Shown here in pieces: positions 54,651 through 64,000 of a stretch of DNA of 64,000 nt. The number at the start of each line of letters is the position of its first letter. Position 1 is the stretch's first letter. Position numbers and translations under genes: made by a program. The notes under the pieces were generated by a model. That model made no database searches. It saw only the letters and a list, made by a program, of their open reading frames with translations, and had not been told where the DNA came from. The DNA is from Cerioporus squamosus (lineage: Eukaryota; Basidiomycota; Agaricomycetes; Polyporales; Polyporaceae): NCBI GenBank assembly GCA_022592435.1, contig JABYQS010000030.1:186001-250000 (forward strand), given 5' to 3'.

Positions 54651-56821
54651 ATGGCTCCTGCCAGTCGGCCCCTAGTGGCAACATATGCCCTTTCTCTGAC
54701 CGTACTAGCCCGATGCGCTTTTGATATGACACGGTCGGATAATGTGGGCACCTCAATAATCTCGGGTACTCGCCAACACTAATGCCATTTCCGCAGGTCG
54801 TTGTGTGAGTGGATGTGGCGTCCACCGGAGTGTCATCTCACTTATGCGTTGACGTGACTAGCTACTGGGGACAAAGCGACTCTGACTCCAGTCCGACACT
54901 TGAGCAACATTGCGTGCGTATCTCGCATTCCTCCCAGTTGCTGATGAATAACCTGAAGGATTACTGTAGCTCAAGACAAACGCCGACACGATTCCTATCG
55001 CTTTTGTCGACAGTTTGAAGGGTGGTTTCAGCCATAACGTCAGCACTCCCCGTGACATTCTTCAATCCATCGTGCTCTGTACTCAGTCCTATCCTATGTT
55101 CTTCCAGTTGTGCAGCTCGCAGGGATGCGAGCATGATGCGAAGACTTGCCAGAAGCAGGGCAAGATGTTGACGATATCCATTGGAGGCGCTGACGGCCAC
55201 ATTACGTTTTCCTCAGAAGAAGAAGCGAAAGGCTTCGGGGAGATCACATACAACACGTTCCTCGGAGGGGCAGCCCAAGGCTCGACGCGCCCTTTTGGGT
55301 CCGTTGTGCTTGACGGGTATGTACTGATGTCGTTGCCGCTGGAACACATGGATCTGCGCGATTCACTGACACTGTCGTGTGGCGTGCCATAGGATTGACC
55401 TCGACATCGAGAACAGCAACACGAAGTACTATGTTGACATGGTACAGACTATTCTGAGCAAGAACGACGGCCACAAGTACTACATCACCGGTGCGCCACA
55501 ATGTTACGGACCTCCCGACGAGTACCTAGAAGCGTGAGTGAACAAACACGGATACTTATGCACGTCACTAACATGAATGCAGGGCATTGCGGCAGGTGCC
55601 TTTTGATGCCATCTATGTACAGTTCTGTAGGTTGTGGAGAACGGCATCGGATCAGATGGACATCCGCTAAGGCACTACTGCAGATAACAACGAACCTTGT
55701 CAATTAGACCCGAAGGACGACAAGCTAAACTTCGGTGCTTGGTAAGCGACTCGGACATAGTCTATTGAACGACACTAGCCTCACCCCTCCGTCAGGAAAG
55801 ACTGGGTGGAAGCAAACGCCGTGAAGAAGGACACGAAGATCTATATCGGTGCAATGGCCGACCACACCCCCACGGATACGGGTTACGTGGAGCCCCAAAC
55901 TCTTGCGAGATTCGTCAACGAGACCCGCAATAAATACCCAGACACGTTCGGCGGTGTCATGTTCTGGGATGCTGGTTTGACATACAAAAGTACGTAGTCA
56001 ATTGGTGCAACGTCAAGCACGGACTCATGTAGGTCTTGCAGATGGTATCGACAACTATATCAAGACCATCCTGACTACAGGGAGCGACTGCGACACATCA
56101 ACCAGCTGCACTAAGGATGGCCGCGGCTCGTCGTCTTCGGAAGGCAGTTCACCGACCACCACACACTCTGGCGGGCGCCCACACCGTACTTCCTCTGCGG
56201 ATGATCCTGATTCATCTTCGTGGGCTCAGGAGACCACCGATGTGGCAACGCTCACCTCACACAAGAGCAAGCCACCGCATAGCACGGATGACGGGGACTC
56301 GGGGTCTCCCAGGGCGACTTCGTGGATCGCCACTACACCAGGAACTGCTACCGCACCCGCTAGTACTGGGATCTCCGACACGGCATCTCGTGCCGCGTCT
56401 GAGTCTTCCTCCGCATCTACCGATGTCGCCACAGTCAAGTGCAAATGCGCGAAGCCATGGGACGAGGATACCAACGTGAGTACGCTGCTTAGCGTTCTTC
56501 CTTACTACTGTCTGACGAGTGTTGCATGGCAGTACAAGAGGGGCTATCGAGTCGTACACAAGTGAGTCTGCCTCGCACGGATGCCCTCGCCCGCTGAGAC
56601 TTCCTCAGGGACAGGCTGTACAAGGCGAAACGAGCGGCCCTAGGAAGCGACGATACTCCTCAGCCTACAGGTGCGTTGTAACTTTACATGATCGCGTCTC
56701 ATGCAGTAACCTCCACGACTCAATAGGCTCGTTGGACGTATGGACGTACAAGGGCAAATGCGACACCGGTGCGAGCCGACGAGACGTACTACTACCACCG
56801 CGTCTTGATCTTCAACTCTGA
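54651..56821 (+). CDS. Secreted class III chitinase (GH18) with C-terminal chitin-binding module
   Basis: Paralogue of the chitinase at 7.6 kb. First exons: 54651-54743, 54797-54804 (8 nt), 54862-54913, then one from 54970. A signal peptide (PLVATYALSLTVLARCA) precedes FDMTRSDN, closely matching the paralogue. VVVYWGQSDSD begins the barrel. The catalytic signature DGIDLDIE is split by an intron just after 55317 as in the paralogue. Then come YYITGAPQCYGPPDE, AIYVQFYNNEPCQLD and GGVMFWDAGLTYK. A Ser/Thr/Pro-rich linker follows. The tail CKCAKPWDEDTNYKRG, DRLYKAKRAA and VWTYKGKCDT fits a CBM5/12-like chitin-binding module. One 69-bp stretch near 55034-55102 may be intron or coding. Stop TGA 56819-56821. 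Confidence 0.9.
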
Positions 56822-57072
56822 GGCGGTATCCCATAGCAGCTAGTCATCATTATAGAGTCACCACCACTCTTGCGACATTATTTCCATGCCCTGGCTGCGC
56901 TAGGGTTGTGTACACTACTGTAATATCGAGCACAATATCTCTTTCGCCTCCTCGTTACTTACAGTTAGCGCGTATATCCCGCAAATGGAAGTCAGAACTG
57001 CTCTTGCGAGCATCGACACAAGCTTGTCTGCAACCACTACCACGACGATCATCTCAACCATGGTCTAGCATA

Positions 57073-58404
57073 ATGCGCATCCAACAACTTGTTCCTCCAC
57101 TCGGTGCCGACCTGGCCAATGCTCTCCAGGAGATCGGTATCAAGACGGACACTGACCTCCTGCTCGCCCATGATCCTCTGACCATCTTCGCCAAGCTCCC
57201 AGCAGGACATGGCGTCACCCTGCGTCAGTTCCGCGACATTCTCGCCCAGGTTACGGAGCTGGCCGCTGCGCCGCCGGTTTATGGAGACAAGCTCCTCGAA
57301 CAAGAGATGAAGCGGCAGGAAGACATTTACGCGGACGATATGCTCCTGGGCGTCCCCGAGGTCGACGCGCTCCTCGGTGGCTTCAATCCTCCGCGAGTAA
57401 TCGAACTCTCGGGGATACGGGCTCCGGAAAGACAGTAGGTTTCGCAGGGCGTCGATCGGGAATCACGCTGACGGTCATCTCGTAGGCACTCGCGCTACAG
57501 TTGGCACTCCGCCACCTCGCCAGAACCGCGAACTCCAGCGTCCTCTGGATAGATACTGGCGGAGAGTTTTCTCCTGAGCGCGTCGCTCTCCTCCTGGAGC
57601 AACTCGAAGGACCTGTGACTACCTTGTTTCCTCCTCCAGCTCTCACATGAAGCACTGACAACCGCGCGGGCAGTACTCCCCCACAGCCCTGGAACGGCTG
57701 CAGGTTTCCCTAGCATTCGACATCGAAGCGGCTCACGAGGTGCTCGAGGCTGTCCGGCAAGCCCTCTCGGCGGCGCAGGATCATGGAGAAATGGACGAGG
57801 GTTCGAGCGCGTCTCCGCTTATTCGGTGCATAGTCATAGACAACATCACTGCGCTGCTGGGACCCACGCTCAGCGCGACGTCGTCTCAAGGCGAGCTTGC
57901 CCTACCATCCACACTGTCACTCCTCGGCACTCATCCTTACGCTTGAGCAGGCCATGCGATTATGACGACCTTCATGCGCCAACTGCGGGCCTTCGCAGAC
58001 TTATTCTCTCTTACTATCCTCGTAAGCCCTCTCTTCCGATACAGCGCAAACACGGCTGACTCTGCTGTTTTTGTTCGCAGGTTGTCAACACGTCGACAAG
58101 GGTAGGTCCGCGAAATCCTCATGCTACAAACACAGAATCGGTCTTCGAGACGGCGCGCAAACCCGGCCTCGGACCCTCCTTCACGTTCATGACGGACGCA
58201 ACGCTATGGCTGACGCGGCGGTCGCGTGATGAGCGGGACGGAGAGGCGGACTCGACGATGCACATCGCTGAGGTGTTTCGATCCAGGCTGACGGTGGGTC
58301 TGACCTCCTTGCTCTACTGAGATAGGCGGCTCTGATCGTATACGTAGCGTTCGAAGACCTGGGCGCAGTTCAAGATTAAAAATGGGCTGCTGGTGAGCAC
58401 ATGA
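57073..58404 (+). CDS. RAD51 paralogue, RAD51D-like, with one-base frameshift
   Basis: RecA-fold protein of homologous recombination. Exons: 57073-57434, 57486-57614, 57674-57890, 57951-58021, 58081-58293 and 58348-58404. The N-terminal helical domain (LANALQEIGIKTDTDLLL) is followed by GVPEVDALLGGF and the Walker A DTGSGKT. Then come SSVLWIDTGGEFSPERV, IRCIVIDNITALLGP (Walker B), HAIMTTFMRQLRAF and GPSFTFMTDATLWL. The first exon is one base short: the frame breaks in the GGGG run at 57411-57414 just before Walker A. With one more G the gene would encode 349 residues. The fourth intron, 57891-57950, is GC-AG. Similarity is closest to RAD51D, but the exact paralogue is not certain. Confidence 0.8.
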
Positions 58405-58586
58405 GCGGAAGAACCGGCAGCTACGTTCGACTTCCACGCGTCCTTGATGGGTCGAAATATAGACGCGGCCTAATGCGCTCTTCTGATAGTTTACTCCGTA
58501 AAGTGTCCGTGCGATTCCGCTCGAGATAATCATAGTCGTACAATACTAGTATGTCGTATATCGTCCGTCCACCGTAGAGAGGGGAC

Positions 58587-60437
58587 TCAATAATCGCCAA
58601 ACCTGAATGAAGATCGTATCAGCTTCACGTGGCATCCCTCAGAAGGGAGCGTCGAGCGTACCTGTCTGGCATGAGGACAGGCGCAAGCAAGCTCCAGATG
58701 TACAGAAGCATGCAGATCCAGCTTGACACCACGCGCATCCACATTGCCACTTCCGAGCGGCCAATGTAGACGTCCTGGTCGTGGTTTGGGTTCGAATCTG
58801 GCTTGACCACGTTCCTGAGGGACCTTGTGAGCAGACCAGCGAGGCGGAGGCAAGCGGAGATGCGTACCAATCTGTGAGGAGCATCGCAACGTACATCGCG
58901 CCGATCGCGAAGATGACATGGAACCACGCGTACTGCGAACATCTGTGTAAGCATCTGTGCCAGCGACAGCCCAAGGCGGATCCACGTACGTTGTACCGGG
59001 TACCGGAACGCTCGTCGTCCCTGGCCTCTCCGGTGACCTCATCCTCGTCCTCGTCTTGGAACTCCTCGTCAAGCGCAGAAGCCGGGATCGCACTGCACAG
59101 TTGATAGATCAGTGCACCGCCTAGAAGAGACAACGTATGACGAACCCAGCTTCAACCGCAGCAAGGAGCGCCTGGTACCGCGGCGACTCGGTCCTCCCAG
59201 GCTGTGTATTGACTACGCCGAGCTCTGCGTGGTGGTCGTCTTCAGGCAGCTGAATGGTGCCCTTCCTGTCCTTCCCGACCAGCGCTCGGCTCTGCGTGGC
59301 AGCCCTGCTTGTCGAGTACGCGATCGCCAGGAACGTGAACACAGCGCCGAGGAACAGAGTCGTGTACTGCGTCCCGGATCCACGGCGCAGAGGGTTGCAT
59401 GCGTTGTGATCGTGGTTGCCAACGGCGGACATGATGAGATATGTGCAGTACACCGCGACCATGCTTGACTGTGCCAGACCGGAACGCGGGTTGTACTCCT
59501 GGACGGTTGGGTGGACACACATGATGGTGATGAGGATGCACAGCGCGAGGTTGAACGAGATGAAGAAGCGGTTCAGCGTACAGCCGTCCCCGGCGAAGAA
59601 GGCGTACAAGACCCCGGTGAGCGCGATGGTGGCGATGTACATGCCCCCGGTGGAACCGATGAGGATCCACTGCCAGAGGTTCGAGTTCGAGTTCTCCCAG
59701 TTCTCAAGGCATGTCTCGGACCAGGTGTGTGCGAAGTCGACGAGGAGGACGAGACCGAGGAGGATGAATATCGAGGCGCCGATCATGGAGACGTAGTTGC
59801 CCCAGAACATGAAGAAACCGTTCGGGATGAAGAACGATACGACGACGAGGACGAGCCATAGGAGAACCTTGGGACCCCACCAGCCGTTCTGAATGGCGGC
59901 GCGCTTGTCCTTCGTGTCTTGTACGCCGATGAGGGATGAACCTACGAGGAGGTGGAACAAGGAGAGCGCGAAGCAGATGCGGTGGACCTGGTGGCGAGGT
60001 CACAGCCTGGATTTCTGGGCAGAGTAGATGCGGACTCACAGCAAGAACTCCGTAGCACTTGTCTCCCTCGCAGTCCATCTTCAAGTATCCATGGCTCAGC
60101 TTCTCGATCTGCTCTATGATGATCGGTGACTTCATGAGCCATGCGAGCATGGAGTTGAGACAAAAGATCATCTGTGCGTAAATTGTCAGCCTCCTGCTTC
60201 AGCCCATAGTAAACAGCACTCACCGCAAAGCCGACACGAGTAGCAATAGAGGAATTGCAGTTACATGACTTGCAGAACATCGACGCTGCGTCCTGGGTGA
60301 GCTCCGACCCCAGCCGCGCCGCGTAAGTATCGCAACTTACCCGCTGTCGACGTGAAGCAGAACGCCAGCCCTGCAAGGCATGACGAAGCAACAGTTCCGA
60401 ATACACCAGCTAGTGGGAAAGAGAGCAGAATGCCCAT
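58587..60437 (-). CDS. Serine incorporator (SERINC/TMS1) membrane protein
   Basis: Ten-to-eleven-helix membrane protein of the SERINC family, in yeast Tms1; family members act in the plasma membrane, vacuole or endomembranes and have lipid-scrambling or serine-lipid roles. It starts MGILLSFPLAGVFGTVASS. Family blocks: FCKSCNCNSSIATRVGFA, IFCLNSMLAWLMKS, CYGVLAVHRICFALSLFH, NGWWGPKVLLWLVLVV, IPNGFFMFWGNYVSMIGASI, LLVDFAHTWSETC, YNPRSGLAQSSMVAVYCTYL and AVGNHD. The C-terminal part has YAWFHVIFAIGAMYVAMLLT and SRWICMLLYIWSL-like VSSWICMLLYIWSLLAPV. An acidic loop (DEEFQDEDEDE) is cytosolic. The last exon encodes FGDY and stops at 58587. Confidence 0.93.
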
Positions 60438-60742
60438 CGTGGGCGACGGGATGGTGATGGTTTCGCGCAAGGAGGGGAGACAAATGGACTTACCGGAGAC
60501 TCACCCAGACTTACGGGAGACTTACCAGGACTTATCCTACCATATCAGGGTGTTATCGACAGGATAATATCCTCTGGCCTCCGTGTCTCTGCCGACCAGA
60601 TGCGGAAGCGCATCGGCAGCACTACTCTCATGGTCTCGAGCGACGAGCTGGCCTTTACTCACCTCTAAGCCGCCACCACTGAATCTGAACTCGCCAGTAC
60701 ACAACTTTCCACCGTCTCGTATACTCCAGCAGCCACAACATC
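60438..60742. promoter_or_regulatory. Divergent promoter, SERINC / mitofissin
   Basis: 305 bp between two outward-facing start codons. No specific element recognised. Confidence 0.45.
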
Positions 60743-61015
60743 ATGATTGGAAGAGTCACGCACCTCCTGTTCGATGCTGCCCTGGTCAGCACGGTGTTGG
60801 CGGGTGTGCGACGGTCGAGTGGATTCACGTACGTGTATCTGACATGCCTAGAGGACCGTTGCTGACGTGCGTATAGCATTGAGACGGAGAAGATCTCCGA
60901 TGGTACATTGCGCTCCGCCACGGAGAAGTACCTCGGGTTCGGGGAGACCATCTTCGACATGATCCAAGGGACTGCAGTCAACAGTCAATACTTCAAACGC
61001 GACTCGAGGAAATAA
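60743..61015 (+). CDS. ATG44: Mitofissin Atg44/Mdi1 (DUF1748 family)
   Basis: Two exons, 60743-60828 and 60877-61015, encode 74 residues, the usual size. It has the DUF1748 pattern: MIGRVTHLLFDAALVSTVLA, GVRRSSGFT, then EKYLGFGETIFDMI and NSQYF. In yeasts this family is the mitochondrial fission factor of the intermembrane space that is required for mitophagy (Atg44 in budding yeast, Mdi1 in fission yeast). The match is on family knowledge; no function is shown for this species. Such short spliced genes are easily missed in automatic annotation. Confidence 0.85.
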
Positions 61016-61566
61016 GTTTATTTGGGATAGACGGGGCTGGCATTGGGCTTTATGTATTGGAGTATGTATCCGGATCAAATTCGCTCTCCCCTCACCTCTT
61101 GCTGGTTTACCTTCGGAACCAAGCAGGTTGACGATACCCCCGTTTTGGTGAGTTGTCCCTCCTCGGACGATCAGAGCTCTGTGATTGTCCCGAAACACGC
61201 CGATGGAGGGCTAGTCGACCCCGTCAACTTGCCGTCAACGTCTCCAAAACGCGTGTTTGACCGGACCAAGTCACAGAAGGAGTGGTCCGGTCCAATCTGT
61301 GACAGCCAAGTTGTTATGCACACCGTCGGGCACGCATCAGTACATCGCGTCCCTACGCACGAAGTCTGTTCGGTGTACGGATACCCAGCGAACCCTAGTG
61401 GCACCGTCTCCTGTGCGCACTCGCGTGGTACTTGTGACGGTCCGTCAGACATATTCCACCTCACACCGGTGAGTCCCGGATCACATCAAGTACAGGTTAC
61501 TCGGTTGACTATATATTCCCCTACCACAGGTTCCATTGACGATCCATCCAGCTCCTCTCCATCGCA
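61016..61566. other. Intergenic region
   Basis: 3' flank of mitofissin and promoter of the hydrolase gene. Open frames here are not family-like. Confidence 0.45.
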
Positions 61567-62486
61567 ATGTCCGATCTGCATCTCAAGACAGTCTACAAGT
61601 TCCTCGACACGCTTCACGGCTCGAAGCTCTACACCGAGCATTGGTCTGCCGGCGCAGAAACCCCGTCCCAGACGATCATCCTCGTCCACGGCATGGGGAG
61701 CAGCGCCTCTGTATTCTATCCCTTCATCAGACCTCTCCTCTCCCTCATCCCCACCGCGCACGTCGTCGCGTACGACTGGCCCGGATCCGGCCAGTCCCCT
61801 CTCCCAGCGCCCTCGCTACTCAAAGTCCCCAGCTTCATCTCAGACCTCGACGCCCTCATCTCGGCGGAAGCACCCGCCGGCCCCATCAGTATCGTAGCGC
61901 ACAGCGGGGGCACCGTCATCGCATCGCGATACGCACTCACCGCGTCCCCGCACGTCGCGCGCATCTCGCACATCGTTTACCTCGGGGGCCCCATCAACCC
62001 GCCGTTCCCCGCAAAGGTCACCGCGATGCAGGAGCACATGGCCGCGCTCATTGCGGCTGGCGGCCCGAGCGTGGTGATCGACAACGTCCTCCCGATGCTT
62101 GTGGGCAAGACTACGCTGGCGGAGCGCCCCGTCGCGGCGGGCTTCGTCCGCGCGGTTACGCTCAGCCAGAGCGCGGCTGGGTACGCGGGCACGACACTGG
62201 CGTTCAGGAGGAACGTGGGCGAGGGCAGTGAGTCGATCGACTGGGCGGCGATTCAGCAGAAGGCGAAGGTGATGGCGGTGTATGGGGCGAGGACGTCATG
62301 GTCCTGGGCGCGAACATTGCTGGCTTCTTGGACAAGTCGCCGGTGAAGATCTTGGAGCGGGTCGGACAGTGAGTCGCTTTTGCTCTGGTACTACGTGTGT
62401 GGGTGCTGATGATTCCATGCAGCACGCCGACGGTGGAAGCGCCAGAGGAGACTGCGAAAGTCGTCGCAGAGTTCATCGTGGCCTAG
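61567..62486 (+). CDS. Alpha/beta hydrolase, with one-base frameshift near the C-terminus
   Basis: Two exons, 61567-62368 and 62423-62486. It has the alpha/beta hydrolase layout: IILVHGMGSSASVFYPF (oxyanion loop), VVAYDWPGSGQSP, IVAHSGGTVIASRY with the nucleophile Ser, and the catalytic His in ERVGHTPTVEAPEETA joined across the intron. The end is KVVAEFIVA. Between VMAVYG and EDVMVLGANIAGFLDKSPVK the frame shifts: the run GGGG at 62284-62287 is one G short. With five G the protein would be 288 residues. The substrate is unknown; the closest look is to small esterase/lactonase-like enzymes. Confidence 0.82.
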
Positions 62487-62871
62487 TAGAACTGTGCACT
62501 GCATATTAATGGTACCCATCCACCTTCGCACGTCACGTCGATTAACTGCAATTCACCATTGAATATCGATTCTCATCGACAAGCAGGCAAGCGCGACCGC
62601 TGCAACCTGAGTGTATCCCCGTCCGGGGTAGAAGCCCCGTGCAGCCAAGCAACAACCCATGTTTCGTAAAAGCTGTTCGGGGTCATACGGTATGCAAGCT
62701 GAATACAGACCATGCCATACCGTCGTCCGGTTGGACATGGATATCAGGAACTACGTCCTGTCTGCCGCACAGCATCTCGACTCGTGGGCAGTGCCTGACC
62801 GGCCGGGACCGCAGTATCAAGCCTGAAGTCCCTGCATACATCCACTGCTCTCTCAACGAGAGTCTCTCAGA
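62487..62871. other. Intergenic region
   Basis: Between the hydrolase and the DUF4419 gene. The first exon of the latter may be hidden here. Nothing else recognised. Confidence 0.35.
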
Positions 62872-64000
62872 CTCTTAACCCCATCCAACTTGCCAGTCAC
62901 CTTCGACGTCGCTCCGCGGAAACCTAGAGAATACGTCCGCTGTGCCGATCCGCCAGACCGCGTTCAGAATCTGCTCAAGGTGGCGTATGCGCGCAGCCTC
63001 CAGCTCGGGATCCGGTACAGGCTGCGGAAGAGCTCGGTGGAGAAGAGCGATGCGGGGACTCTCGTACGAAAGTCTAACGGCTTCGTGTACGCCGTGCTCG
63101 AAGCATACGGGGGTCACCACCACTTGCCTATCCGGTAAGCCTGTAGTCCTTATATGTTGTGCGATGCTTCCTTGACGAATGTTTCAGACCAGATGACGTG
63201 TGGCTGGCGATTTTGATCCAGCTCAGTTTCTAGTGAGCGGCTCCGTTCCAAGCAACTGCCCAAGATGTGCTCACTACCATAGACGATGATTTCTACTTGC
63301 AGCGTCAATGCGCACGCTGAAGAGCTACGCCGCTACTTCGTCGCACACGATGAGCAGAGAAGCGTCAGCCTCGAAGACTCCTCCAATTTTGACTATGCAT
63401 CCATCGCTCGCCAATCCGTTCGCTTGATCCAGGAGATAGTACTTATGTCCCCTTCCGCTCCAGCTCCGTGCTCCGCTGATTGGCGTACTCTGCTCCAGGT
63501 CTTCGATAGCACGTTCGTCGAGTGAGTTCTGTCCGACTTCACGACTACGGAGCATGACCGCACGATCGGGTCGACGGCACTCATGTCCACCTTGAAAGCG
63601 TACGTCCGGCCGGCACAGCCTGCAACCCGCCCCTCTTCCGATCCTCTTTGATGCCGCTGACACGAACTTCTGCCCACCAGCTATGCCAATTACTCGATGT
63701 CCATCACTTGCGGCATCCCCTCCGGCCCCCTCGAAGGCGAGAGAGCCGACTGGGAAGAGATCCACCGCCGCCTCTCGCGCCTCTCCGAGCTTCGGTACGA
63801 GCCCGCCGTCTGGGCAGGCATGCTGCGGCTGGCGGACAGCTCGATACACTCAGGCCGTCGGTGCATTGGTTCGCGGTCGAGAAGGAGGTACAGGGGAAGA
63901 AGAAGAAATGAATGTGCCAATCATACACGCCAAGAGGGTATGTCGGGACTAGTGTACAAGATGTCAGGCATGAATCGCATGCAGGAAGTGGCTACTGAGT
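62872..64000 (+). CDS. DUF4419-domain protein, cut by window end
   Basis: Partial gene. Exons encode LPVTFDVAPRKPREYVRC, QNLLKVAYARSLQLG, SNGFVYAVLEAYGGHHHLPI and PDDVWLAILIQLSFYVN, then HAEELRRYFVAHDEQ, NFDYASIARQSVRLIQE and DWRTLLQVFDSTFVE. Later blocks are FTTTEHDRTIGSTALMSTLK and YSMSITCGIPSGPLEGERAD, WEEIHRRLSRLSEL. These are the order and motifs of DUF4419, a fungal domain of unknown function. The start codon is not found in frame near 62890 (a TTG is there), so an upstream exon is likely. The 3' end lies beyond the window. Confidence 0.75.

Noticed and set aside
1..64000. CRISPR arrays, bacterial operons or integrated prophage
   Set aside because: No regularly spaced repeats, no Shine-Dalgarno-led gene strings and the genes are spliced nuclear genes.

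Overview
The window looks like nuclear DNA of a filamentous basidiomycete, an agaricomycete and possibly a polypore (the last step is inference). The reasons are gene-dense GC-rich sequence, genes split by many 48-70 nt introns with GTNNGY donors, and lineage-typical families: DUF6533, DUF6532 and DUF6698 proteins, a Plavaka transposase, DAL5-type permease and class III GH18 chitinases. No gene is organised as a bacterial operon.

Left part (1-31.8 kb) is mostly conserved housekeeping: NatB catalytic subunit NAA20, a DHHC palmitoyltransferase, kinetochore DSN1, cytochrome c, a small membrane protein, a secreted GH18 chitinase, a toxD-like oxidoreductase with a frameshift, the PP1 inhibitor YPI1, a Rossmann-fold protein, TFIIF beta, indoleamine 2,3-dioxygenase, a MYND-finger protein, a 2-oxoglutarate/Fe(II) dioxygenase, a DAL5-type permease and the ALG12 mannosyltransferase. 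About 3.5 kb (18.7-22.3 kb) is nearly gene-free.

Middle part (32.1-50.0 kb) is a transposon nest. One minus-strand gene for a DUF6533-type membrane protein appears to have been split into three pieces (N part 48.5-50.0 kb, middle 41.05-41.23 kb, C part 32.1-32.7 kb) by two large DNA transposons. Element A (41229-48506) has 39-bp perfect terminal inverted repeats and carries a Plavaka transposase plus a divergent DUF6532 gene. Element B (32760-41036) carries a second, distantly related transposase-like protein plus a DUF6698 gene. Both, and a 217-bp MITE, start CATCA, end TGATG and have 2-bp target duplications (CT, GA, CC). Removing element B and one duplication leaves a 68-nt canonical intron in the correct phase. 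A TA-flanked MITE lies in the same gene and another at 53.6 kb.

Right part (50.7-64 kb) has an intron-containing tRNA-Pro, sulfite oxidase, a second GH18 chitinase with a chitin-binding tail, a RAD51D-like recombination protein, a SERINC protein, the 74-residue mitofissin Atg44/Mdi1, an alpha/beta hydrolase and a DUF4419 gene cut by the window edge.

The most unusual observations concern splicing. They are a one-nucleotide exon that restores the invariant Trp after the DHHC motif, an AT-AC intron and 9- and 11-nt exons in the permease gene, and an 8-nt exon shared by both chitinases. Three otherwise intact genes carry single-base indels in G runs, which may be assembly errors or real lesions.
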